A stretch of DNA of 43,673 bases from Gammaproteobacteria bacterium (GTDB taxonomy: Bacteria; Pseudomonadota; Gammaproteobacteria; Methylococcales; Methylomonadaceae), in NCBI GenBank assembly GCA_024277935.1, contig JAJRUF010000260.1, positions 1 through 43,673 on the forward strand. Direction: 5' to 3'. A model generated the notes under the pieces. It worked only from the letters and a program-made list of their open reading frames with translations. It did no database searches and was not told the DNA's origin. Shown here piece by piece: positions 18,216 to 25,743 of this stretch. Position 1 is the stretch's first letter, and the number at the start of each line of letters is the position of its first letter. Position numbers and translations under genes: made by a program.

Positions 18216-18889
18216 AACGAGTTTGCATAATTTGTGAAGGACAAACAGAGGAAACCTTTGTACGTGATATCCTTGCTCCAAATTTCTATGAATTAAATCT
18301 ATCACTATCCGGACAAACTGTAGCGACCTCTCCTGGAAAAAAAGGAGGTGCTTTAAATTATGCTCGAATCAAGCGTGATATAGAGCGTACTTTAAAACAA
18401 AAAGACCAGCCTTTTGTAACAACATTAATTGATTTGTATAAACTAGAGACAGATTTTCCGTCTTATAAAGATATTGATAATTTACCGTTACCAGAAAAAT
18501 TACGGCTATTAACAAGTTCATGGTATGAAGATATTATAAATACTACAAAATGTGATCCAAAACGTTTTTTGCCCTATATTCAAGCTCATGAATTTGAAGC
18601 GCTATTATTTAGTGATATTGATGGGATCACTTGTGTTAATAAAAGCTGGGGAAATGCTACAGAAAAATTAACTACTATTAAAAATAATGCTCATTCTCCA
18701 GAATATATCAACGACAAACCAGAAACAAAACCAACAGCACATTTAGATAGATTATTGAAATCTCCATCTTATAGAAAACTTAGGCATGGGAGTATAGCGA
18801 TGAAAAATGTTGGGTTGACTGCTATGGAACGAGATTGTAAATTTTTTGCTAAATGGATAGAAAATGTCAGAAAGTTTTCTGAATACTAA
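18212..18889 (+). CDS. DUF4276 family protein, TOPRIM-like partner of ATPase
   Basis: The 225-aa protein opens with CIICEGQTEETFV (Glu 9), has an acidic turn LIDLYKLETDFP (Asp 74) and the family segment QAHEFEALLFSD (124-135). This matches DUF4276, a family predicted to have a TOPRIM-like acidic metal site, as in OLD nucleases. It would be the effector nuclease, or a nucleotide-acting partner, of the ATPase encoded immediately before it; the 4-bp overlap indicates coupled translation. The C-terminus has a basic, aromatic stretch. Biochemical function is unproven. After its stop comes a 14-bp perfect hairpin. Confidence 0.78.
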   Translation: MKRVCIICEGQTEETFVRDILAPNFYELNLSLSGQTVATSPGKKGGALNYARIKRDIERTLKQKDQPFVTTLIDLYKLETDFPSYKDIDNLPLPEKLRLLTSSWYEDIINTTKCDPKRFLPYIQAHEFEALLFSDIDGITCVNKSWGNATEKLTTIKNNAHSPEYINDKPETKPTAHLDRLLKSPSYRKLRHGSIAMKNVGLTAMERDCKFFAKWIENVRKFSEY

Positions 18890-18933
18890 GTTTTATAACC
18901 AAAAAATCAACCAGACGAGCTGGTTATTTTAAT

Positions 18934-18965
18934 GTTGTCGGGCGCGCTAACGCGCGCCCGACAAC
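18934..18965. terminator. Perfect 14-bp GC-rich hairpin after DUF4276 gene
   Basis: GTTGTCGGGCGCGC (18934-18947) pairs with its exact complement (18952-18965) around a 4-base loop TAAC. It is far more GC-rich than its surroundings. There is no following T-tract, so it is either a non-classical terminator or part of the larger folded element beginning at 18963. Confidence 0.6.
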
Positions 18966-19084
18966 GCGACGCTCAGGAGAATCTGACCAAAACTATCTAT
19001 TGTCGAAAACCTGACAACAAATAGCTCCAGTCAGATATTTATGAGATGATGAAGCCATCTCAAAATGCTCCTGAGTGTCGCGTT
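18963..19084. repeat. Three-way-junction palindromic element
   Basis: Outer arms 18963-18979 and 19068-19084 (17 bp, one G/T wobble) enclose two further hairpins. The first has 7-bp arms 18981-18987/19030-19036, continued by 18993-19005/19012-19024 (11 of 13 pairs). The second has 7-bp arms TGAGATG (19042-19048) and CATCTCA (19056-19062). The 122-nt unit thus folds into a clean junction. It could be a structured RNA, a non-autonomous mobile palindrome or a recombination site. It shares CTGACCAAAACTATCT (18983-18998) with an arm of the element at 37841-38003, apart from one A. Confidence 0.55.
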
Positions 19085-19102
19085 ATAAGTTATGTACTGA
19101 CA

Positions 19103-19129
19103 TTGGGTTTTCTTTTACTTGCGTATAAT
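19103..19129 (+). promoter_or_regulatory. Possible promoter for LuxR-type gene
   Basis: A perfect -10 TATAAT lies at 19124-19129, 35 bases before ATG 19165, with a weak -35 TTGGGT at 19103-19108 (15-bp spacing). Confidence 0.3.
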
Positions 19130-19164
19130 TATTAAAATTGGATACTTATACCACTTAACTTATT

Positions 19165-19785
19165 ATGAATATTTCATTAGTTTCCTCAACAAAAGAAAGT
19201 TTTCTCTGTGTTGAACTGTTTAGGTGTTTGAAGGATGTTTCGGTATATAAAATTACAAGGCTGGAAGAATTACCAAACAAAAAAATACTATTAAACCTGA
19301 TTTTTTTTGATGCCGCATTAGGTATGGAAGAAATTACTCAGCAAATCCATTTATACCAGCAAAAAAATCAACTTGTAAAATGGCTGATAATAAATTCTAC
19401 TGAAATTCAACAGTCATTACAATGCCTGCAGCTTGGTGCATCAGGGGTTCTAAATCAAGTTAATGAGAAAACATTACAAGATTGTTTGCAAACTATTTCC
19501 AATGGAGAGTTATATCTTGAGAGTGATTTTGTTCAAATTTTAGCTTTACGACAAATAAAGAAAACATTGTTACCTTTTAAACAGTTAACAGCCCGAGAGT
19601 ATGATGTATTTTGCATGCTGGCAGAGGATTACTCTATTCAATCAATTGCGGAAATATTATCAGTCACAATTAAAACGGCTTTTAATTGTCAGGCACAAAT
19701 CAGAAAAAAATTAGGGGTAAAGGGACAACAACAGATTTTAAAACTAGCAATAAAACAGGGACTGGTTAAAGGTAAGGTGCTATAA
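19165..19785 (+). CDS. LuxR-type regulator with degenerate receiver domain
   Basis: The 206-aa protein has a receiver-like N-terminal half and a C-terminal LuxR/FixJ helix-turn-helix (about 138-200). The latter contains LTAREYDVFCMLAEDYSIQSIAEIL and a recognition region TIKTAFNCQAQIRKKLGV. Asp 49 (LIFFDAA) could be the phosphoacceptor, but the usual N-terminal acidic pair is replaced by Ser-Ser-Thr and the conserved Lys after GAS is missing. Phosphorylation is therefore doubtful. The output domain resembles those of the two other regulators nearby, at 22771 and 25099. It likely belongs to the methanol-region regulatory set. Its target sites are unknown. Confidence 0.8.
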   Translation: MNISLVSSTKESFLCVELFRCLKDVSVYKITRLEELPNKKILLNLIFFDAALGMEEITQQIHLYQQKNQLVKWLIINSTEIQQSLQCLQLGASGVLNQVNEKTLQDCLQTISNGELYLESDFVQILALRQIKKTLLPFKQLTAREYDVFCMLAEDYSIQSIAEILSVTIKTAFNCQAQIRKKLGVKGQQQILKLAIKQGLVKGKVL

Positions 19786-19798
19786 TTCCCAAAAATTA

Positions 19799-19809
19799 GG
19801 AATTTTTCC
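19799..19809. promoter_or_regulatory. Candidate operator, variant copy (GGAATTTTTCC)
   Basis: GGAATTTTTCC differs by one base from GGAAATTTTCC, the motif found at 21454, 23471 and 25846. It lies 38 bases upstream of the PepSY gene start at 19847. Confidence 0.35.
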
Positions 19810-19846
19810 TGAATTAAAGAATTTATTTCCCTTTTTGGAGTTACCA

Positions 19847-20368
19847 ATGAAAAAAACAATTATTAGAAGTGCTGTTATTTTAGCCATTTTAAGCTCTTTC
19901 AATACCTATGCTGCTGACCAAGGCATAGAAAAGTGTATAAGTACAGTTCAAAAACAAAAGACTGGTGAGATAGTAAAACTAGAAAAGCTTAATGCTGAGG
20001 GTAAAGCTGTTTATGAAATAGAGATTGAAGATGCAAATGGCTTTGAATGGGAATTCATGTGTGATGTAAATTCAGGTAAAGTTTTTGAAACCGAATCAGA
20101 AGTTAGCTCAGTCAATAGCCTAGCTTTCAAAAGTAAAATGAAAGTAACGGAAGAAGATGCTAAAGCAATTGCTTTAAAAGCTTATCCTGGTGTTATTGAA
20201 GAGGTTGAATATGAAATTGAAGCGAATGGTGACGCCTCGTATGAATTCGATATTGTTAACTCTAAAAATGTTGAAACAAAAGTTGAGGTAGATGCCGCAA
20301 CAGGAAAAATTATCGAAGTTGCTATTGAGGAATGGCAAATAGGTGAAGAAGCTGACGAAACAAAATAA
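19847..20368 (+). CDS. Periplasmic PepSY-domain protein
   Basis: The start at ATG 19847, with GGAG at 19837-19840, gives 173 aa with a signal peptide cut near NTYAADQ. An upstream TTG at 19835 is in frame but would overlap the ribosome-binding site. The mature protein has two PepSY-like units: the first around IVKLEKLNAEGKAVYEIEI and the second around EEDAKAIALKAYPGVIEEVEYE. Both end in a D-V/A-x-x-G-K turn, typical of the fold. It is very acidic. PepSY domains can modulate proteases or bind partners or metals. Its place in the methanol region suggests a periplasmic helper, but the function is not known. Confidence 0.8.
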   Translation: MKKTIIRSAVILAILSSFNTYAADQGIEKCISTVQKQKTGEIVKLEKLNAEGKAVYEIEIEDANGFEWEFMCDVNSGKVFETESEVSSVNSLAFKSKMKVTEEDAKAIALKAYPGVIEEVEYEIEANGDASYEFDIVNSKNVETKVEVDAATGKIIEVAIEEWQIGEEADETK

Positions 20369-20381
20369 TATTGTTATCTGC

Positions 20382-20417
20382 ATTGCAGGGTTAGAGTATA
20401 AATACTAACCCTGCAAT
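20382..20417. terminator. Bidirectional terminator between convergent genes
   Basis: Arms ATTGCAGGGTTAG (20382-20394) and CTAACCCTGCAAT (20405-20417) form a perfect 13-bp stem. It lies between the stops of the convergent PepSY (20368) and beta-propeller (20421) genes, so it can serve both. Confidence 0.8.
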
Positions 20418-20420
20418 CAA

Positions 20421-21374
20421 TTACTTAACGACTAAGCCCCAGGGGTAACGTCCCACAGCAATTGATTTGGTGACTTTCATTAACTCCAAATCAATAATAG
20501 AGAGGTCATTACTTACACCGTTAGTGGTATACACTCTTTTTTGGTCGGGTGAAAAAGCTAAGTTCCAGACTCTTTGTCCTACCAGAAAATACTTTTCCAC
20601 CTCAAATGTTTGGGCATTAATTAAAGCGACACGATTCGCGGGGCCTAATGCTACCAAAGCCCAATGGTTTGCCTTATCTATAATCACACCAACAGGCTGG
20701 ATTTTATCGCTGCTTACTCCTGTAATGTCAAAACTAATGGTTTTAATTTTTGTATGCTTTTCTGCATCTAGTACTGTGACTGTTCCCCCCATCTCCGAAG
20801 TAACCCAAAGCTGTTGACTGTCATTGCTAAAGCTTAAGCCTCTTGGTCGAGGGTCAACCAGTGTATTATCTTCAACAGTTAATGTTTTATTGTTTATCCA
20901 ATGCACCATATTGGTCGCCTCAGAGGCACTGACCACCCATTTTTCATCAGAGCTGACGGTAACAGATTCTGGTTCTACACCAACAGGTATGGTCTTTATA
21001 ACTTTAGCATTATTAATATCAATCACAGTAACTTGGCTGTCATCCTCATTAGATACGTATAGTTGGGTACCTGATGGGTTCATTGCAAAAGTTTCGGGGT
21101 CCTCCCCAGAGGGTAAAGTACCTATAGATTTTAAGGTGTTAATATCAATGACTTGAATGGTATCATCATCACTGGTGGCAATATAAAGTTGTTGCTGATC
21201 TTTACTTAATACAATACCGCGAGGGCGTTGACCTATGGCAATTGTTTTTAGCAACTTACCTGTAATAGGGTCGACAATAGCTAAAGCATTATCTTTTTCC
21301 AATGTGATAAATATTGTTTCTGAGTTAACTTGATAACTTATTAACAATAACAGCGTCGCTAAAATTCGCTTCAT
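20421..21374 (-). CDS. PQQ-dependent-catabolism-associated YVTN beta-propeller protein
   Basis: The 317-aa secreted protein (signal peptide about 1-18) is made of repeated beta-propeller blades. Each has a V-I-D-x-x-T-x-K and G-x-x-P-x-G/E rhythm, including EDPETFAMNPSG, NEDDSQVTVID, IPVGVEPESVTVS, VALGPANRVALI and VGQRVWNLAFSPD, and it ends VGRYPWGLVV. This closely follows the family of propellers encoded near PQQ-dependent alcohol dehydrogenases. It would act in the periplasm, perhaps as an assembly factor or redox partner for quinoproteins; that is not proven. It is divergent from the histidine kinase gene (92 bp apart), with a candidate operator in between. Confidence 0.85.
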   Translation of the reverse strand: MKRILATLLLLISYQVNSETIFITLEKDNALAIVDPITGKLLKTIAIGQRPRGIVLSKDQQQLYIATSDDDTIQVIDINTLKSIGTLPSGEDPETFAMNPSGTQLYVSNEDDSQVTVIDINNAKVIKTIPVGVEPESVTVSSDEKWVVSASEATNMVHWINNKTLTVEDNTLVDPRPRGLSFSNDSQQLWVTSEMGGTVTVLDAEKHTKIKTISFDITGVSSDKIQPVGVIIDKANHWALVALGPANRVALINAQTFEVEKYFLVGQRVWNLAFSPDQKRVYTTNGVSNDLSIIDLELMKVTKSIAVGRYPWGLVVK

Positions 21375-21453
21375 GGTAAACCTTGTATAAATTTATATGG
21401 GTGTGTCAAGATAGCACTTTTCAGTGAATGTTTGGAATACCACTCTAAAATAA

Positions 21454-21464
21454 GGAAATTTTCC
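21454..21464. promoter_or_regulatory. Candidate operator copy (GGAAATTTTCC)
   Basis: This 11-mer is the reverse complement of GGAAAATTTCC, found at 23471 and 25846. It sits in the spacer between the divergent beta-propeller and histidine kinase genes, and its left end doubles as the kinase ribosome-binding site (AAGGAA, ATG 21467). Confidence 0.5.
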
Positions 21465-21466
21465 CA

Positions 21467-22774
21467 ATGAGCTTACGTTATCAAATTAGTGTCAGAATTT
21501 TATTGATTTCATTATCTATTTTTCTTTTAGGCGGTTCTATTGGTATTTGGCAGGCACGGCAATCGGTTAATAATGAGGTTGATTCCTCTATTAGTTTAGT
21601 TCTGCAGTTAATTAAAATTGGAATGGAATCCAATAAAACCCACCAGACTGATTGGTTGTTTCGATTGAGCCATTTGAAGCAGACAAGACACCTAAAAATA
21701 CAACTAAAAACTTTGACAGGTGAGATAGTTAATATTTCCACTCACCACTTAGTAAATAAGACAGATGAAACACCACCTGACTGGTTTATTAATTTAGTGA
21801 AAGGAGAGTATCCAAAGATAGAATATCCCATTGAAGTACGCAATGGTTTACCATTAAAACTGATTATTCAAGCTAACCCCATGGATGAAATTTCCGAAGC
21901 TTGGCAAGAAAGTATTGCATTTTTTAGCTCTTTGGTCGTTCTTGTTCTCTTGACCTTTCTTTCAGTACAAGTAGTATTTAATAAAACGATAAAACCTATT
22001 CATTCAATTTTAGAGCACCTAAAAGCTATCGAGACGGGAGACTATCAGAACAAGCTAATGGGATTTTCAACCCGAGAATATGATGATATAGCTAAAGCCA
22101 TTAACCATATGACTGATGTGTTAGATAAAACTGAAAAGAAAAATCGTGCATTGACTCAGCATTCATTGGAAATTCAAGAGGAGGAAAGGCGGCTTTTATC
22201 TCAAGAGTTACATGATGAATTTGGTCAATCCTTAACAGCCATCAAGGTAATGGCCGTGACAGCTGCTCATGAAAAAGCGGATACCCAGCAAATTACTACA
22301 TCTATTATCAAAATTTGTGATCATTTAGTAACCGTTGTTCGCTCAATGATGAAGCAGTTACACCCTTTAATACTGACAGAGCTAGGCTTGAAAGCTACGT
22401 TAGAAGACCTACTTCAACATTGGGAAGAAAGAAGTACATCAACGGTATTTATTCTACATTACGATGATGCAGTTGACTATATAGAGCAAACCACGGTGAT
22501 ACAAATTTTCCGAGTTATACAAGAAAGTTTAACCAATAGCATTCGTCATGCACAAGCCAGTCGGGTTACGGTTAGCCTTCAAGTCAAAGATGATCCAGAT
22601 AGACTGGTTTTGATAGTTACTGATAATGGTGTAGGTTGTGATCTTGATCAATTAATCTCAGGGTTTGGTCTGTTGGGGATGGAAGAAAGGGTGAAATTAT
22701 TAGGTGGTCATTTTAAAATACATACAGAAGTTAACAAAGGTATGAAAATTACGGCGGAAATTCCCTTAGCATGA
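21467..22774 (+). CDS. Membrane sensor histidine kinase (NarX/UhpB-like, MxaY candidate)
   Basis: The 435-aa protein has two membrane helices (about 9-28 and 151-171) around a 120-residue periplasmic sensor, followed by HAMP (about 172-225). A HisKA_3 dimerisation domain holds phospho-acceptor His 249 in LLSQELHDEFGQS. The HATPase domain has an N-box (VIQESLTNSIRHAQ), DNGVGCD and GFGLLGMEERV. This is the family that phosphorylates LuxR-type response regulators. It overlaps the next gene by 4 bp, so that gene encodes its evident partner. MxaY, the kinase known to control the methanol dehydrogenase metal switch in Methylomicrobium, is of this class; orthology is likely but not shown by sequence alone. 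Confidence 0.88.
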   Translation: MSLRYQISVRILLISLSIFLLGGSIGIWQARQSVNNEVDSSISLVLQLIKIGMESNKTHQTDWLFRLSHLKQTRHLKIQLKTLTGEIVNISTHHLVNKTDETPPDWFINLVKGEYPKIEYPIEVRNGLPLKLIIQANPMDEISEAWQESIAFFSSLVVLVLLTFLSVQVVFNKTIKPIHSILEHLKAIETGDYQNKLMGFSTREYDDIAKAINHMTDVLDKTEKKNRALTQHSLEIQEEERRLLSQELHDEFGQSLTAIKVMAVTAAHEKADTQQITTSIIKICDHLVTVVRSMMKQLHPLILTELGLKATLEDLLQHWEERSTSTVFILHYDDAVDYIEQTTVIQIFRVIQESLTNSIRHAQASRVTVSLQVKDDPDRLVLIVTDNGVGCDLDQLISGFGLLGMEERVKLLGGHFKIHTEVNKGMKITAEIPLA

Positions 22775-23418
22775 AATATACAATTAAAGTTTTGTTAGTC
22801 GATGATCATGCTGTGGTAAGAGCAGGTTTTAAGCTGTTATTGGCCACTTCACCCAATATTGAGGTAGTGGCTGAAGCCGAGAGTGGGGAGCAAGCTATTC
22901 AACTTTACCCTGCTTGCTTGCCTGATGTTGTTGTGCTGGATTTATCTATGCCAGGCATTGGGGGCTTAGAAACGATCAAACGTTTAGCCTTGCGGCATAA
23001 AAAAGTAAATATTTTGGTCTTTAGTGTGCATGATGAAAGGGTCTATGTGAATAGAGCACTAAATGCAGGTGCAAAGGGCTACATTACTAAAAATAGTGCG
23101 CCTGAAATTTTACCCGAGACCATAGAAGCTATTTATAACGGACAAGCTTATGTTGAGGAGGGCTTACTTAAAAAAAATATGAGTGAAGCTTTGGAGCAAC
23201 ATGATTTCCATTTAATTATTCAAACTTTTTCGGCGAGAGAGTTTGATGTGTTTCGGTTATTGGCAAAGGGTTTAACGGCACATAAAATAGCTGTGGAATT
23301 GTGCCTAGGGTATAAAACAGTAGCAAACTATATCACGCAGATTAAGAAAAAGTTACAAGTATCCAGCATTGCTGAAATAGCACATATAGCCATTTTACTG
23401 GGGGTTTTGAAGCATTAA
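22771..23418 (+). CDS. LuxR-family response regulator
   Basis: The 215-aa protein has an intact receiver domain: Asp 11-Asp 12, phospho-acceptor Asp 57 in VVVLDLSMPG, Ser in LVFSVHD and Lys 107 in GYITKNS. A LuxR-type helix-turn-helix follows (about 148-212: FSAREFDVFRLLAKGLTAHKI). It is encoded with the histidine kinase through an ATGA overlap and is the expected phosphorylation target. It is similar in sequence to the regulator at 25099, especially VLLVDDHAVVRAG and DLSMPG, suggesting paralogy by duplication. Its likely targets are promoters of the methanol region, an inference from location. Confidence 0.92.
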   Translation: MKYTIKVLLVDDHAVVRAGFKLLLATSPNIEVVAEAESGEQAIQLYPACLPDVVVLDLSMPGIGGLETIKRLALRHKKVNILVFSVHDERVYVNRALNAGAKGYITKNSAPEILPETIEAIYNGQAYVEEGLLKKNMSEALEQHDFHLIIQTFSAREFDVFRLLAKGLTAHKIAVELCLGYKTVANYITQIKKKLQVSSIAEIAHIAILLGVLKH

Positions 23419-23470
23419 CGGAAAAAGAGAATCTGAACAGGTAGAAATAACTAGCCAAAAAAAATTAAAA

Positions 23471-23481
23471 GGAAAATTTCC
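23471..23481. promoter_or_regulatory. Candidate operator copy (GGAAAATTTCC)
   Basis: GGAAAATTTCC lies 82 bases upstream of mxaD, in the spacer after the response regulator gene. It is identical to the core of the copy in the mxaB-mxaF spacer. Confidence 0.5.
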
Positions 23482-23519
23482 CAGAGAAGAGCGAGAATCA
23501 TTCCCGTTACAGGATGGGT

Positions 23520-23537
23520 GTTATTATTGATAATAAC
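23520..23537. promoter_or_regulatory. Palindrome upstream of mxaD
   Basis: GTTATTA (23520-23526) and TAATAAC (23531-23537) pair perfectly around TTGA, 26 bases before the mxaD start. It may be an operator or promoter element; no T-run follows the stem, so a terminator is less likely. Confidence 0.35.
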
Positions 23538-23562
23538 TCTTTTAATATAAAGAGGGGTTAAC

Positions 23563-24084
23563 ATGAAACTAAGCACACTATTTTTTAGTATTCTTTCAAT
23601 TTTTTCAATAGCAGCGAATGCCCATGGCCCCACCCCCCAAAAAGCCGATAAAAGTATCATTATTGATGCCCCGATAGAAAAGGTTTGGGAGGTAATAAAA
23701 TACTTTGATGATATGGCACTCTGGCATCCCGATGTTATCTCCTGTACAGGAGATGGTAAAAATAAATCAGGTAGTGAACGTAAGTTAACATTAGAAAGTG
23801 GTATATTAGAAGAAGGTCTGGATTACTACAGTGATAAAGACCATGAATATAATTATCGCTTAAAAACTGAAAATACTGAGGTTTTTCCTGTTAGTTCTTA
23901 TACGACAGCCATTCAATTAATTGCTGAAGGAAATAAAACAAAGGTTAAATGGCAAAGCCGTTTTTATCGCGGTGATACGAGTAATACGCCTCCTAAAAGT
24001 CTAAGTGATGAAGCCGCAGTAAAAGCAATGAATAGTTTTATTGAAAGTGGATTGCAAGGCCTAAAAGACGCAGTGGAAAAATAA
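23563..24084 (+). CDS. mxaD: Methanol dehydrogenase accessory protein MxaD
   Basis: The 173-aa protein has a signal peptide (cut after about residue 20, NAHGPTPQ) and a SRPBCC (START-like) fold. Its features are IIIDAPIEKVWEVIKYFDDMALWHPDV near the start, a central Y-x-Y-x-L strand and a final amphipathic helix SFIESGLQGLKDAV. This matches MxaD, a periplasmic protein reported to aid electron transfer between methanol dehydrogenase and cytochrome cL. In many species mxaD follows mxaL; here it lies upstream of mxaF. It precedes the beta-propeller gene by 3 bp and has a candidate operator 82 bases upstream. Confidence 0.85.
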   Translation: MKLSTLFFSILSIFSIAANAHGPTPQKADKSIIIDAPIEKVWEVIKYFDDMALWHPDVISCTGDGKNKSGSERKLTLESGILEEGLDYYSDKDHEYNYRLKTENTEVFPVSSYTTAIQLIAEGNKTKVKWQSRFYRGDTSNTPPKSLSDEAAVKAMNSFIESGLQGLKDAVEK

Positions 24085-24087
24085 AAA

Positions 24088-25043
24088 ATGCTACAATTAA
24101 GTCTTATCCTGTTGATGTATTGCTTTGCTTCTATTGTAGCGAGTGATCCTTATTTCTATATTAATCATCAACAGGGTGAAGGCGTTAGTGTCTTCCAACG
24201 TTCAGATTTAACCTTAAAAACGACCATACCAACACTTAAAGGTCCTGCAGGTATTGCAATTAGCCCTCATAATTCATGGTTTGCAGTCACGTACCCTGAA
24301 CAGGGTATGGTTAGTTTTATTGATAGTGAGAAACTTATTCCTTTGGCGCATGTGAGTGTTGGAGGTAGCCCGTTTGGTGCGGTTTTTGCCAATAAACTTC
24401 TTTTTATTAGTGATTGGTATAATCATTCCGTTGTGGTTATTAATCCAGGTACTGGACAGATAATAAGAAAAATTCCTGTTGGAAAATCACCTGCAGGTAT
24501 AGCCACAAATGCCTGTGAATCTCAAGTATGGGTATTGAATAGAGAAAGTAATAATATCTCAGTAATCGATAGTCATTTATTTACCTTAATTAAAAATATT
24601 TCGGTTGGAAAAGCACCTTTTGCCCTTGCTATGGATAACCGCTTTGCTTATATCGCAAACTCTCAAGGCAATACGCTTAGTATTGTTGATTTACTTAGTT
24701 TAACTGAAATAAAACGAGTAAAAGTAGGGCAAATGCCTTGCCTTATGGCGTTGCTGTAAATAGAAAACAGCATAAGGTCTATGTGAGTAATCAATTGGAA
24801 AACACTGTCAGTGTATTGGATTCTATAACACAAGAAACAATCAATACCTTGAAGACAGGTGCGTATCCTGAAAATATTGCTGTGGATGAGGAAAACCAGC
24901 ATTTGTTTGTGTTGAACTGGTTCGATGGAACGTTAAGTGCCTTTGATAGCCAGACTGATAAGGAAATAAAGCGTATTCACGTAGGTGATGGAACTCGTGC
25001 TTTTGGACAGTTTGTTGGAAAAGTAAAGGAGTGTATTCAATAA
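24088..25043 (+). pseudogene. YVTN beta-propeller protein gene broken by a 5-bp duplication
   Basis: The first frame (24088-24759) gives a signal peptide and propeller blades and stops early after VGQMPCLMALL. The second frame resumes at about 24738 with PYGVAVNRKQHKVYVSNQLENTVSVLD and ends at 25043. The junction holds a tandem CCTTG/CCTTA: removing one 5-bp copy (24736-24740) restores VGQMPYGVAVN and a single frame of 316 aa. That is about the size of the propeller at 20421. It would be periplasmic and co-transcribed with mxaD (3-bp gap). Whether the break is real, a phase-variation state or a sequencing error cannot be told. Confidence 0.8.
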
Positions 25044-25098
25044 GTTATCATATTTTTTAAATGCGGTAACAAAAGGTGCTAATTTAGCCTGACTCTTA

Positions 25099-25743
25099 TT
25101 ACGTTTGTATAAGTCCCTGCCGAGCCGCCATTAAGGTAAATTCAGAAAGTGTTTTAACCGCTAGTTTCTCTTTAATAGCAGTGCTATGGTTGCAAACAGT
25201 TTTATAACTAATATGTAATTTTTCTGCCACTTCGTGAGAGTTCCTGCCATTCGCAAGAAGGCAAAATACATCAAACTCCCTAGGAGAAAGTTGTTTGATT
25301 TTATACTCATCACCTTGCTCTGTAATCATATTCATAGCAAGTTGTTGAGCCATGGTTGCTTCAATATAACTTTGTCCTTGTGCAATGGAGCAGACAGCTG
25401 TTACCAGTGTTTCGGGTAAACTACCTTTATTGATAAACCCTTTTGCACCCGATTTAATGGCGCGACTTGCATAAATTATTTCATTATGAATACTGAAAAC
25501 AAGAATTTTACATTCTGGGGTGCGACTTATCAGGCGACGAATACACTCTAACCCGCCCATGCCTGGCATAGATAAGTCCATAATAACGACATCTACGGGT
25601 TGTTGTGCATATTGTTGACAAGCCATTTCACCACTGTCTACCTCATAAATATCACCTATTTTATCCGACAAAGATAAGTAAGATTTATAGCCTGCTCGGA
25701 CAACAGCATGGTCATCAACGAGTAATACTGAGATTTTACCCAT
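25099..25743 (-). CDS. mxaB: LuxR-family response regulator MxaB
   Basis: The 214-aa protein starts at ATG 25743; a GTG at 25752 would only add three residues. The receiver domain has Asp 10-Asp 11, phospho-acceptor Asp 56 (VVIMDLSMPG), Ser in LVFSIHN and Lys in GFINKGS. The LuxR helix-turn-helix covers about 145-205 (LSPREFDVFCLLANGRNSHEVAEKL). It is transcribed away from mxaF. In type I methanotrophs an orphan regulator of this kind, MxaB, activates mxa and controls the metal switch; position and domains fit that. No kinase gene is coupled to it. The kinase at 21467 could act on it as well as on its own partner. Confidence 0.8.
   Translation of the reverse strand: MGKISVLLVDDHAVVRAGYKSYLSLSDKIGDIYEVDSGEMACQQYAQQPVDVVIMDLSMPGMGGLECIRRLISRTPECKILVFSIHNEIIYASRAIKSGAKGFINKGSLPETLVTAVCSIAQGQSYIEATMAQQLAMNMITEQGDEYKIKQLSPREFDVFCLLANGRNSHEVAEKLHISYKTVCNHSTAIKEKLAVKTLSEFTLMAARQGLIQT

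Noticed and set aside
18963-19084. Integron attC site and gene cassette.
   Set aside because: The right end has GTTATAA but the left end lacks a matching core, the extrahelical bases are absent and the inside folds as a junction; no second attC or integrase is present.
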